Source: Spisula solida (Eukaryota; Mollusca; Bivalvia; Venerida; Mactridae). From it: a stretch of 64,000 nucleotides of DNA. Each line of letters begins with the position of its first letter. Position 1 is the stretch's first letter. The stretch spans positions 6,708,501-6,772,500 of the forward strand of contig OX365944.1 of NCBI GenBank assembly GCA_947247005.1, read 5' to 3'. This document shows, in pieces, positions 11,099 through 20,930 of the stretch. The notes under the pieces were generated by a model, which saw only the letters and a program-made list of their open reading frames with translations, was not told the DNA's origin and did not search any database. The position numbers and the translations under genes are program-made.

Positions 11099-11330
11099 CA
11101 GGATGTGTACCCCGACGACCCGGATTGAACTCCCAGTAGTGGCAGGTCCTTCTATATTAGTTTCCTTCCCACGTGAAGAAGTTACCGGGTCCTTGTAAAA
11201 GTGTAAGTTAGAACTGGTTAAGTATACAGTCCAGGAAAACTGGATAGGTAAATCGGCTGGCCAATGTAATTGGAAAAGTGTTGAGAAACGGCTTATATTC
11301 CAAATAAACGTAATAAAATACATGTTGAGG
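11099..11330 (-). repeat. possible SINE with tRNA-like B box
   Basis: On the minus strand GGGAGTTCAATCCGGG lies near 11115-11130, close to a pol III B box. The phrase TCCAGTTTTCCTGGACTG (minus strand) near 11228-11245 is, to my knowledge, part of a repeat seen widely in bivalve genomes. I cannot define both ends or a target duplication, so this is a provisional call. Confidence 0.35.
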
Positions 11331-11803
11331 TCGACGTAGGCAATATTTGGCTGCCAATTTCACACTGATAGGCTGCCAACTTTAATATGATGTATTGCTA
11401 TATAACCACCGAATGCTTAGAACTGCTTTCCGCGTAAATACCAAATATCGCAAGTATTGTGCTTTTAACTTCGTTAAGTATACGTATATTATGATACGAG
11501 GAATAATACTAGGAAGTTTAATTGTCGGAGAGGAAAGGTACGCTGTATGGCAGGAATAGAAATTTGAGCTTCTGTAGGGATTTGTAGAATATATCACACT
11601 CGTTGTTACGAAACCAGCGCACAAATAAACGGAAATAACTACACGTAAAAGGAAACGCTTATCGGTGTTCATGAACGACATACTAGAAATTGCTTCTTTG
11701 TTTGTAAGCCAATTAATTAAGGTTGATTATAAAATAACACCCTCGTTACTTGATATTTGACCTATTAAAATTCCGCTAACAATCGTGTTTCTTTCCTGAT
11801 TAT

Positions 11804-11880
11804 AAGCTCACCTATGCAAGAGCATATATATCATGGTGAGCTTTTCGAATTGTCGGATGTCCGTCGTTTCCCGTGCTGAA
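11804..11880 (+). repeat. head fragment of a family A-like element
   Basis: A hairpin AAGCTCACC ... GGTGAGCTT spans 11806-11847 with an AT-rich loop, followed by GTCCGTCG. Core units are missing, so only the 5' head remains. Confidence 0.5.
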
Positions 11881-12129
11881 ACAGTGTTAGGCCGAAACAA
11901 CCAGTTTTTCTTTAAACATTTCAAATACCCGTTAGAAAACGGGGTTTGAAGTAATATGTCCTGTGTAATAGCAACTATCTCGGACGAAATATAATGAAAT
12001 CACTAGACATCTGTATATATGACACGGGCCATAACTAAAATTACTAATATTCCTATGAAAGGACAAGATGTATAAACCCAGGGCCAAATTAAGCCATTCA
12101 TGATCATTTTCCTTTTTGAAAAAAGATAT

Positions 12130-12740
12130 TAGAAAATCGGATAGGGAAGGAAGCACTCAACTAGTCAAGCACAGAAAACACTCCACAATTACATAGCACA
12201 ACTGAACGAGGAAATGAATTCAACCGCTGAATGTTCAAAACATCGAAATTTTTGTCAAAAAGCTGAATGACGTAGTTTCAGCTAAAAGAATCTGATTCTC
12301 TAGCTCCATAAATAAAGAAGTTGAGTGACCCAGTTTCATCTGAACGTCATAGCTTCAGCTATAAAGAAGCAGAATGTCCTAGCTAAATGACCTAGTTTCA
12401 GAAGTAAAAAAAGCCAACGAACCTTCATCAAATTTAATTAGTTTAAAGACCCAAACTCTGCCAAAAATTAGATTAAGTCAGACAGGGAATGCAGCACTCA
12501 ACTTAACCAGCCGAGCACAGAAAACATATACTAGGCACAATGCCCAACTAAACAAGAGTTGGTCAAACTGCATTGTAATATTATACAGCATGGGTTTATA
12601 CTGTGCACAATATGTTTCGAAATCACAAACTGCCTCATGACTTCCCGAAGCTTCCTCTGGACCACAAGAAACCTGTTTCCGATGTGCTGATAGCTCATTA
12701 ATTTCAATCGGGAGTATATCACCAACGCAAAAATTGCTCA
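12130..12740 (+). repeat. dispersed repeat with SINE/MITE-like head and short tandem units
   Basis: Two related heads occur: about 12137-12184 and 12471-12540. Both contain GCAGCACTCAACTT or GAAGCACTCAAC and AGCACAGAAAACA. The second begins TTAAGTCAGACAGGGAA, which is the terminal repeat of the MITE at 18160-18536. Between them (12225-12410) are degenerate units around GCTGAATGACC with TAGTTTCAG. Similar units occur at 7770-7960 and 22010-22130. Confidence 0.45.
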
Positions 12741-13282
12741 GTAGGACCTCAGCTTAAACAAGCGGACATGTATTTTGAGACACCCGTTATTAATTCAAAT
12801 ACAATTAAAAGTAATCTAGTGTCTGTCAACGTTACAAATGTATTTATATACATATTTATTTACATGCACACTTTTTGTATCGACTAGCCAAGTATACCTA
12901 GAGTGAATTAATCATGTTATGCTTACAGCGTTATCTTTAGGAAACAGTGTGGTTACATTATATGAAAACTATTGTCACTACCGACTGCTGACTCTTATAT
13001 CTAGTCCCAGTGCTATTGTGCTTTCTATTCACTCGGCATTAGGAAGGATGTAAAGACAATATTTGGAGAACAGTTAATGACGAACTACTAGTTCAAATAA
13101 ATGTGTTGGTGTTCCGATGGACATTTATTTATTGACATCTCTACTAACTACCAATTTTAACGATAAATATCTTTCACTAACGGTTTACCGGAGTATACAC
13201 GAACATAAATATTCAACAGCAACATTTAAGATAAGAGATATTACAGTATGATGCGTTTGAGTGGGTGAAAGTTATAAAAACT
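12741..13282 (+). promoter_or_regulatory. upstream region of the GPCR gene
   Basis: AT-rich sequence without a gene. No canonical TATA box with initiator can be picked with confidence. The GPCR frame is open upstream of the chosen ATG back to a stop at 13232, and ATTACAG at 13240-13246 could serve as a splice acceptor, so an upstream 5'-UTR exon is possible. Confidence 0.3.
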
Positions 13283-14335
13283 ATGGCTGAGTTTCCATAC
13301 TCCAATTTCCGTTCCGAATGGCAGCTTCGAGCCGGTGTTTTAATATGGCAGATCGTGTCACCATTGCTTATAATATTTGGAACAACGGGAAATGTTATTT
13401 CAATCAGAGTGCTTTCTGGAAGAAAATTTAACCGATGGTCCTCCAGTGTATACCTGATCGCCTTAGCTGTTGCCGACATGTGTGTTCTATATCTTGGTTT
13501 GGTTAGACAATGGGTGAAATATACTTTTGGTGTGGATTTTCGATCTTTGAATCCAACCATATGTAAAATGCATTGGTGGGTGTGGTTCTCATGTGCCGAT
13601 ATTCCTGTTTGGATTTTGATAGCAATTACCGCTGAGCGATTGGTTTCAACGCTTTGTCCTTACAAAAGCAAACGTATCTGCACCAAGAACAAAGCAAAAG
13701 TTGTTCTAATCTGTATAGTATTTGGAGCTCTAGCGATCAATTCTCACACCGTATACGGGATGGGTGGGATCAAGATATCAACCGGAAACACGACAGCATA
13801 CGTTGGATGTGCACCACTCACAGAGTCGTATGAACATTTCTTCGTTAAAGTGTGGACCTGGCTAGACTTATGTAAATTTTCGTTGGTACCTTTCGTACTT
13901 CTTACCACAGGAAATATTTGCATCATTGTTAAGATTGTGTCAATTCGCAGAAAAATAAAAGCTAGGGTTCAGCCAGTGACATCGCGGGGCACCGGTCCGT
14001 CAGCAACAAATGCCGACGAGAAAACGTCAAACATGACAATTTTATTAATCACCCTAAATTGTGTGTTTATTGTCTGTACTTCACCAGTCTGTATCTATTT
14101 AATCGGTGAATCTTCGTGGATTCCAAAGGGCATACCAAGGGAGATCCAACAACAAGACCCATGGTGGGCATTTGTCAACATGTTGATGTATGCCAACCAT
14201 TCGGCTAACTTCGTCATGTATTGCCTGACGGGTTCCCGATTTCGGGAATCGGTAAAGGACATGTTTACGCGTGTACCACGTGCCAATGTGACCGCTTCTG
14301 TGAGCACAACCAATGCTCGATCTGCGGCCATTTAG
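13283..14335 (+). CDS. rhodopsin-class G protein-coupled receptor, orphan (peptide-receptor-like)
   Basis: The first ATG is at 13283, giving 350 residues in one exon; a longer frame exists only from a GTG. Seven hydrophobic segments are visible. TM1 has G-N (GTTGNVISI, about 36-44). TM2 has LAVAD (about 63-67). A cysteine lies before TM3, in P-T-I-C-K-M, with a partner in ECL2 (VGCAPL). The TM3 end has AERLVS, an ERL variant of the D/E-R-Y motif. TM6 carries C-T-S-P-V-C. TM7 has YANHSANFVMY, where NPxxY is replaced by N-F-V-M-Y, as is common in invertebrate FMRFamide- and TRH-receptor-like orphans. The palmitoylation/helix-8 region CLTGSRFRESVKDM follows. N-glycosylation sequons include N-T-T in ECL2. 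The N-terminus is short and no signal peptide is needed. The receptor should sit in the plasma membrane and couple to a G protein; the ligand is unknown. The last 13 residues lie in a minisatellite unit, so the C-tail has been shaped by the repeat. No neighbouring gene helps with function. Confidence 0.85.
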   Translation: MAEFPYSNFRSEWQLRAGVLIWQIVSPLLIIFGTTGNVISIRVLSGRKFNRWSSSVYLIALAVADMCVLYLGLVRQWVKYTFGVDFRSLNPTICKMHWWVWFSCADIPVWILIAITAERLVSTLCPYKSKRICTKNKAKVVLICIVFGALAINSHTVYGMGGIKISTGNTTAYVGCAPLTESYEHFFVKVWTWLDLCKFSLVPFVLLTTGNICIIVKIVSIRRKIKARVQPVTSRGTGPSATNADEKTSNMTILLITLNCVFIVCTSPVCIYLIGESSWIPKGIPREIQQQDPWWAFVNMLMYANHSANFVMYCLTGSRFRESVKDMFTRVPRANVTASVSTTNARSAAI

Positions 14336-14641
14336 TCTCTATGGCTTCTGTGAGCACAACCAATGCTCGATCTGCGGCCATTCAGTCTTTATGGCTTTTG
14401 TGAGCACAACCAATGCTCAATATGCGGCCATTTAGTCTCTATGGCTTCTGTGAGCACAACCGATGCTCGATCTGCGGCCATTCAGTCTCTATGGCTTCTG
14501 TGAGCACAACCGATGCTCGATCTGCGGCCATTCAGTCTCCATGGCTTCTGTGAGCACAACCAATGCTCGATCTGCGGCCATTCAGCCTCCATGGCTTCTG
14601 TGGGCACAACGAATGCTCGTTTGCGGCCATTAAGTCTCGAT
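14294..14641 (+). repeat. 50-bp minisatellite, seven units, overlapping the GPCR 3' end
   Basis: Units start at 14294, 14344, 14394, 14444, 14494, 14544 and 14594, each beginning GCTTCTGTGAGCACAAC or a close variant and containing TGCGGCCATT. The last unit is slightly shortened. The first unit encodes the receptor's final residues and its stop TAG. In most later units the equivalent triplet reads CAG. The period is not a multiple of three, so later units are read in other frames. Confidence 0.95.
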
Positions 14642-14746
14642 AGTACACTCAATAATTATGTAGAGTTTGTACCCGTCGACTGGCAGATACGTGTTCACTT
14701 GAACATGTTAATGATGTGACTTATTTATGTATTTATATATTGCGTC

Positions 14747-14752
14747 AATAAA
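14747..14752 (+). promoter_or_regulatory. polyadenylation signal AATAAA for the GPCR
   Basis: A canonical AATAAA hexamer lies about 410 bases after the GPCR stop codon and 105 bases after the minisatellite, in the right sense. It is the first canonical signal downstream that I see. Confidence 0.5.
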
Positions 14753-15329
14753 CGAGCTACATATCGTAAAATATACTCTTTTTTTTGAACTATTCATGTA
14801 CTTAAGGAATTTACGTTTGTATTTCTACAATGTAGATATTTGCTTACACTATCAAACAAGGCAATCATACTGATGCGATGATATTCAAATTAGTGCATAG
14901 AATATTTTAAACATTCGTAGTTTAATTAATATGTGAATCCAGAGCATGAGTTTGAATTTGAACGATGTTGGTAATTTAAAAATAGAACAACACAAGACAC
15001 AGATATCACGTCTCATTGAATGGTATGTCCTAGTTTTATGTACAGGTAACTGTAACAAACCAAAACGTTTTTGTAAAATTTTACAAAATAAATTTTGTTT
15101 ACGCTTTATTAATGATAAAGTTACCGGTGGTTTTGTATCATATTTTATACAATGTCAATGACCGTTCATTGGCGAATAACTACGCATCCGAACTGTAATT
15201 TACTCAAACAGTTTCGGATATATCAATTTGAAAATTCATAGATAAATAAATATTTTTATTAAGTGCAGTGGCAAAGAATAATAACTCTCTTTTGCATATT
15301 TTTTAGCATTTTTTCTGTGACAAACGCCC
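14753..15329. other. gene-free stretch
   Basis: AT-rich DNA. A 71-codon frame at 14946-15161 (+) has no recognised motif and is likely chance. Confidence 0.5.
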
Positions 15330-15367
15330 CACGGGGAGCACCACCCGCCTTGAACGGCTCTTGTTTC
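15330..15367 (+). repeat. isolated 3' end of a hairpin/TCTTGTT element
   Basis: The sequence GCCTTGAACGGCTCTTGTTT (15347-15366) has a small stem GCC/GGC and then TCTTGTTT, the same 3' terminal arrangement as families A-D in this window. It is preceded by CCACGGGGAGCACCACC. The rest of the element is not recognisable to the left. Confidence 0.4.
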
Positions 15368-15689
15368 AGAATTTTACTCTCAATGTGTATCATGTAGTTG
15401 AGAAACAATTATTTCTTCATTTTGAAAGATATTTTGCAGAAATAATGATATTGTGTGATTATGTTAATTCATTGTTTATACTTGATTTCCTGTTATTCAT
15501 CGTCCTCAAACATCAATGTGGTGTTTTTTAATCAGGGGTTTCATTATTATTAACAGATTGGCAGGTAAAACAACTAATTGGATCATAAAGCTTTATGTTT
15601 AGTAATATAAATTAAAAAAAAAACCGAAACACAATAACAAACGTTTTCCTTACACTAATAATGAGACCCCTGATTTCAATATGAAGATA

Positions 15690-15818
15690 GAAACAAACAC
15701 AGTAAATATGTGAACAAATATATAATTGCAAGCACTTTCAGTTTCCCGATACCCGAGAAACAAACACAGTAAATATGTGAACAAATATATAATTGCAAGC
15801 ACTTTCAGTTTCCCGATA
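15690..15818 (+). repeat. 67-bp tandem duplication
   Basis: Copy 1 is 15690-15756 and copy 2 is 15757-15818 (62 bases matched), identical over GAAACAAACACAGTAAATAT and onward to TTTCCCGATA. The identity implies a recent duplication or an assembly artefact. Confidence 0.85.
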
Positions 15819-15992
15819 TAGTCACTGGCCTCATTCAAGTCCATCACATTTTCCATTTCACGTTCTCACTCGCACTCTGACTCACTATCCTCATTAAAAA
15901 TTTCGTTTGTCCCCGTCTTATCAGTTCAGAATCACTCCTATAAATTTCCTTTTGACAATTTCCATTATTTCTTGTCCATAGATCGATTCGGC

Positions 15993-16372
15993 TTAGGCCA
16001 GAATTGCCAGAGGGATGTCGTCATCTTTATCCTCACTATCCTCTTCCGTTGGAACTGTTCGTACAAATCTACTCTTCTCAAAACATCTCTGAATACAGTT
16101 GGCTACCAAATTGTTCCAAGCTCTACTTAACCAATGAATAGTTTCCAGCACTGTCATTTCCTTAAGAAGCTCGGTTCCACTCAGCGTAGTTTTATCCATT
16201 CGATTGATGGCATGTTGTGTTTGCCGTTTGTAGAATTTAAGCTTGGCAGCTTGTTTGATTCCCTGTTCCATTTGCTGTAGTAAAGATGTTATGTTGGGAG
16301 GAAGTATCACAATCTTAATGTTGGAAAGGTTCAATTCACTATGTGAACTAGTGTTATCCCTGTAGTCAATAG
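15993..16372 (-). pseudogene. pogo/Tigger (Tc1-mariner superfamily) DDE transposase, C-terminal remnant
   Basis: The minus-strand frame of about 125 residues contains N-I-K-I-V-I-LPPNITSLLQQMEQGI, which matches the DDE-1 signature around the third catalytic acid of pogo/Tigger/jerky transposases (usually L-P-P-N-T-T-S-L-x-Q-P-M-D-Q-G). Here P-M-D is Q-M-E, so the catalytic aspartate is replaced. A later W-N-N-L-V ... C-I-Q-R-C-F-E-K block is also typical, and the tail is acidic (EEDSEDKDDD). The first two thirds, including the CENP-B-type DNA-binding region, are absent. The 5' part is cut off at 16376, where a family A fragment begins. It is a truncated relic. Confidence 0.7.
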
Positions 16373-16375
16373 AGA

Positions 16376-16625
16376 ATTTTGACCTAATCTTCATGAAACT
16401 CAGAATGCTCATCTAAACAAAATCTAGGTCAAGTTCGGTATTGGGTCATCCGGGGTCAAATACTAGGTCACATCATACATAGAAAAAATATTGCGTAGTC
16501 ACTAGAGGTTACAATTTTGACCTAATCCTTATGAAACTCGGTCACAATGATTATCCCAACAAAATCTAGGTCAAGTTCGATATTTGGTCATCCGGTGTCA
16601 AAATCTGGTTCATTAGGTCTAATCA
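16376..16625 (+). mobile_element. family A core fragment
   Basis: About 1.6 core units with TTTTGACCTAATCTTCATGA, AAAATCTAGGTCAAGTTCGG and TCATCCGGGGTCAAA. Neither hairpin end is present. Its left edge coincides with the break in the Tigger remnant, which suggests that it inserted into that gene or was joined to it later. Confidence 0.65.
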
Positions 16626-17339
16626 TTGACAACACATGGCTTAAACTTCAGTATAGGTTTATGTGATATAAATTACAAGGTCGCTTCTTAAGACAATATT
16701 AAAACCTTGTACATGCAATAGAAGCTGAGCATTTACTTGATTACCATTAACGTGCCTGCATGAACTACTACGACAGGTGATTGACCTAGGGCCCTATAGT
16801 TATTTGTCTCTGGCGTTTCCTTTCTTGTGCTTCAGCAAGTTTCTTTTAATATTCTCTTCCAATTTGGATTTAAAACATTCGTCTGAAGTGACAACAAAAA
16901 CATTATTCGTTTTTTGTATTCTTGTTTGCGTATAATTAACATTGGGTCCACAGGGACAGAAAGCATTGGAGCGGTTCTGGGCGCGGTTAGTCTATTATAC
17001 AAGTGCAATGTTTCATACATAGTCATTTAATGTAATTAAAAGTCGTATGCTTTTTATATGCGATCATTTTTTCTTCTGTAATAGCAGAGTCAATTACAGA
17101 TAAAGCCATAGCCGCATCACGCTTTGGTTAGGTTCAGAGTGTGATACAGATGGCCGAGGAAAAAGGTCGGCATCTAGCACTGGGTTTAACTGATCCTTTA
17201 AAAGTTTTAGCATCCCATTTATATCAAGTCAAACAGACAAGCCTACAATTGGATCATACGTGTTTACGTCAAATGAGAATAGACGTTATTATGTGTACTT
17301 ATACATTGGGCAAGAGGAAGAGTGATAGGTTCCGAAGCA
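16626..17339. other. gene-free stretch
   Basis: No recognisable gene; frames are short. See 9996-11098 for weak similarity of 16680-16800. Confidence 0.45.
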
Positions 17340-17497
17340 ATGGTATGATCTACGGGCTATGTACAATATGCTCACTGGAATGATCGCCAGACTCAGGGGT
17401 ATAATCTACAGACTTAATGCTATGATCGCCATACTCAGTGGTAGGTACGATATACTCAATGGTATGTTTTGCAGACTCAATGGTAGGTTCGATAGAA
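17340..17497 (+). repeat. 21-bp degenerate minisatellite, about seven units
   Basis: Units of the form CTCAATGGTATGATCGCCAGA repeat with period 21 from about 17340 to 17497. Because 21 is a multiple of three, a frame at 17359-17589 reads as a seven-residue repeat (pattern R-L-N-G-M-I/F-x). There is no other sign of translation. Confidence 0.75.
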
Positions 17498-17946
17498 TCA
17501 TTTACAAAATTCTCTTGACGATGTCGCCATATAGAGATCAGGCCCTGATCTCCCGAAGCATCTCAAGTAGAAATCCAAACTTAAATTGAGATTTTGCTAA
17601 AATCAGAGTAGGAGTTAAGAGATAGAACTGAACTTCCAGCACTTGGAAGTTTTACTGCAATAAACACCGAACAATATTTCTGTTTAGTGGTGACACTTTT
17701 TGAGTTCAGCCTCACATGGAAATTGACATAAAGATACGCCAATATTTGAGATGAGGTCTTTCTCAGATTGAGATGCCTAGGGAGATCGAGGCATAACACC
17801 CAGAGTTGAACGGACGTATTCCGGTTGCCTCTTTCGGCCTTAACATTCTCTCTGGTGATGGCATCGTTCCACGCTTAATTCAACAGCTGAAGAATTGTCT
17901 GTTTCCAACAGCTACTCAAGGATTGTACATGGATGTCTTCTCCAGG

Positions 17947-18087
17947 TCGTCATAAAAGACTTAAATACCGACCTGTAAATCCATTGAAGTGTAATGTTAT
18001 AAAGACAACTCCCTGTCTCGTCATAAAAGACTTAAATACCGACCTGTAAATCCATTTAAGTGTAATGTTATAAAGACAATTCCCGGT
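17947..18087 (+). repeat. 71-bp tandem duplication
   Basis: The two copies start TCGTCATAAAAGACTTAAAT at 17947 and 18018 and differ at only a few positions. They lie in gene-free DNA. Confidence 0.85.
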
Positions 18088-18159
18088 CTTATTTAGAAAC
18101 ACTGAAATTGTAGATAGAATCGTTTAAATTATGGCTTTGCACAGAACGAAACGATCATA

Positions 18160-18536
18160 TTAAGTCAGACAGGGAAGGCAGCACTCAACTTAAGTAGGCA
18201 CATTTTTGTATTGAAATAAGTGTTCAAATGACCGTCGCACGATTTGAGGCAAAATGGAGCCATATTCCAAATGAATGATTGGTCAATTCATTCCTGCAGC
18301 CTTCATTTAAATGGTGCGTAAAACTTAATATTCATGTTCAAATGGGATCATTGGTGTAAAAACTGCGGCGTATATCGTGTACAAATGAACATTTTACGCG
18401 AATAAAAATGCAACAAAAACCGGCGTCTGACCTATCAAATGGTTGGGTGAAATGACTAGATTTGCTGCGACAATGATCACTTAGGCCTTCCTTGCAGCTC
18501 CCATGAGTCTTCCCTGTCTGACTTAATATAATCTTT
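18160..18536. mobile_element. MITE with 18-bp TIRs and TA target site
   Basis: The left end reads TTAAGTCAGACAGGGAAG (18160-18177) and the right end is its exact reverse complement (18519-18536). Both are flanked by TA (18158-18159 and 18537-18538), as expected for Tc1/mariner-type insertion. The interior (377 bp in total) has no coding frame. A separate copy of the left end occurs at 12471, next to the same GCAGCACTCAACTTAA phrase. Confidence 0.75.
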
Positions 18537-18870
18537 TTCACTATGGTGGTGCGCATCATAGCCGTCGATGATCAGGGCTTGCGGCCGGTGTTGTCCAATA
18601 CTAGGGAGAAATGTTTCAGAGAACCAAAGTTCACTGTTTCCCCAGTTTGGTCCAACCAGTCGGATACACGCATTGTGTTATTAAAGGAATATCGAAAACA
18701 TTATTATCATTTGGATTTAGTCAAAAAACAAAAGGACCATAGATAGACCGACCAAACTTTGAAATACAATTCTATGCTTGTAATTAATAGACCATTGAAA
18801 GTTTTCATTCTTATGTGACAGGGCGATCACTGTAAAATTCAATGATTCAAGATGACAGTGTGGTCGAGTG

Positions 18871-19120
18871 GTTCAGGGTACTGTTTTATCAAAGCACTTA
18901 CGGAAAACTTAAACTTACGTCCAAATTTAAATTCTTAATTATTCTTTAAAACCTACATATTGGTTACTGATATTGTTTGTACGAGTTCATTGACTGATTA
19001 TTATTTAGTATTAAACAATCCTTTATCACAATTGGTATCTGTTAAAGAGCTATAAAGAATTTAAATTTGAACGTAAGTTTACGATTGTCGTAGGTGCCTT
19101 GGTAAAACAGTACCCAGAAC
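18871..19120. mobile_element. inverted-repeat element with about 66-bp arms
   Basis: 18871-18936 (starting GTTCAGGGTACTGTTTTATC) is mirrored by 19055-19120 (ending GTAAAACAGTACCCAGAAC) with some mismatches. The interior is about 120 bp and AT-rich. The bases just before the left arm, TGGTCGAGTGG, look like the A-box part of a Ser/Leu tRNA, so a SINE-derived inverted pair is an alternative. No target duplication is clear. Confidence 0.6.
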
Positions 19121-19170
19121 TTTAGGAAGATTAAAGCAAAATGTGACCTCAAAATAATAGTTAACCTTTT

Positions 19171-19528
19171 TAGCTCACCTGAGCACTGAGCTATTGTGAT
19201 CGCTCTATGTCCGTCCGTCGTCAACAATTGGACTGTTAATAGAGGTCACATTGTTCACCTAATCTTTATGAAACATTATCACAATGTTTGTCTCTATAAA
19301 ATGTATGTAAAGTTCAAAACTGGATCATCTGTGGTTAATAACTAGGTCACGTCCAAGAAAAACCTTGTTAACACTCTAGAGGTCACATTTTTACCCCATC
19401 TTTATAAACCCTGGCCACAAAGTTTCTATTTGTAAAATCTACATCAAATATTAAGGTCATATAACATCTGAGTTTGCCTTAACTGAGAGTCATCAGGTGA
19501 GCGCTTTAGGGCCAAATTGCCCTCTTGT
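19171..19528 (+). mobile_element. family A element with both ends
   Basis: It begins with AGCTCACCTGAGCAC after a T-run and has ATTGTGATCGCTCTATGTCC and CAACAATTGGACTGT, then two diverged core units. It finishes with CATCAGGTGAGCGCTTTAGG, a 3' hairpin AGGGCCAAATTGCCCT (19508-19523) and CTTGTT. The start AGCTCACCTG and late CAGGTGAGCG are inverted copies. It has no coding capacity. About 360 bp, a short but complete-looking copy. Confidence 0.75.
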
Positions 19529-19920
19529 TGAAATTCCTTTACAGTTGGTTCTTGTGTACTGTTGCAAAAGAGATCTTCGAACAATGGTACATTTGCATAC
19601 GCCATGTCCTATGCTTTATTACCAATTTCTCCTGCGATCTTACAACAAACATTTTATAAATAACAGAGCATTCAAATGTCTGAATGAGTAAACACCAGTA
19701 CATACAATACTTGTTGAGTCAGGCATACTAACTGGTTCAACATTTACCAAGAAATTCCCAATCAGCTTTAAAATTGAGAGGCATTCATAATAATCGAGTC
19801 GTTGCCTTTGGTCAGTCGGACTGACTTAGGATGGTAAGCAATAACTCAGTGAAGTTGATCCCATGATTCTGTGCCGAGGATATACATAAACTAGGCTTGG
19901 AACTGATGAGTCATGCAGTT
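19529..19920. other. gene-free stretch
   Basis: Nothing recognisable between two family A elements. Confidence 0.4.
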
Positions 19921-20150
19921 TTTAGCTCACCCTGTCACAAAGTGAGCTTTTGTGATCACTCTTCGAAGGTCCGTCAACAATTTGCTTTTGGCCTAATCAT
20001 TATGAAACTTGGTCACAATGATCATATCAACAAAATCTAGGTCAAGTTCGGTATTGGGTCATCTGGGGTCAAAAACCAGGTCACAAGGTCAAATCATAGA
20101 AAAACCTTGTGTAGTCACTAGTGGTCTCAATTTTGTAGGTTTCACCTGTC
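19921..20150 (+). mobile_element. family A element, 5' part
   Basis: A T-run and AGCTCACCCTGTCACAAAGT start it, followed by one core unit with TATGAAACTTGGTCACAATG and AAAATCTAGGTCAAGTTCGG and part of a second. The 3' end is missing. Confidence 0.7.
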
Positions 20151-20930
20151 AAAGTCCAAGCTCCGAAATTCGGAGAGACCTAGTTTCTACTTCAAAAAGC
20201 TGAATAATCTAGTTGGCTTTTCAAATAACGTTTTAATTTTCTGTCAATTATGTCGTTTTTTTCTCTTCTGTATCATTTGGCCTCTTCGGCACTCGTGAAT
20301 TTTCATCTTAAAACTCTAAATATCCATCCAGAGTAGAGTCTCCATAGATAATACAGTATTAATTTGAGTTAATATTGTATACCTATTATGTAACAAGGAT
20401 TCTGATTGGCTTAGACGGCCTGCACGAGAGGTCTTTATTTTTAATATGCACCTCCCGAAACCGAGGATGGGGTGTATATATATAACTTTTTTATGACATG
20501 TCATTTCCTGCGACATTACGTTCCGTATATTTATTTCCCTATTATTTGGCCTACAGCTGCTCAGACATATTTATAGGCTCTAACCTAGCCATTAATGATA
20601 AATGTCGTTAATAAATTCGTGAATACTCTTCTCATACATATACATTAGAAGAGCATTGTTAGCTAGAACAAAATATTTTGTTTCTATAACATACACTTCC
20701 CTGAAGAGATACTGAAGTTATTATAATTTAAAAAGAGTCAATAGGTTTTATTTCCTTGACTTGTGGCATGGTATACAATATAACAGTTGTCGACTTATGT
20801 TTCGATGAATATGATGTTTAGTTGACCTTCAAAAAGTGATATTGACCTCAGACTTCGTCATTGGTCAATATCACTCTTTTCAGGGCAACAAAACATCATA
20901 TTAACCTCAACATAAGTCAATAACAGTGTT
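20151..20930. other. gene-free stretch with a 15-bp hairpin
   Basis: No gene. A near-perfect hairpin spans about 20836-20877: AAGTGATATTGACC against GGTCAATATCACTCTT with a loop of about 14 bases. It lies just before the family D element. Confidence 0.5.

Noticed and set aside
13213..13560. 115-codon minus-strand frame
   Set aside because: It overlaps the 5' half of the GPCR on the other strand and is a shadow of that coding sequence.
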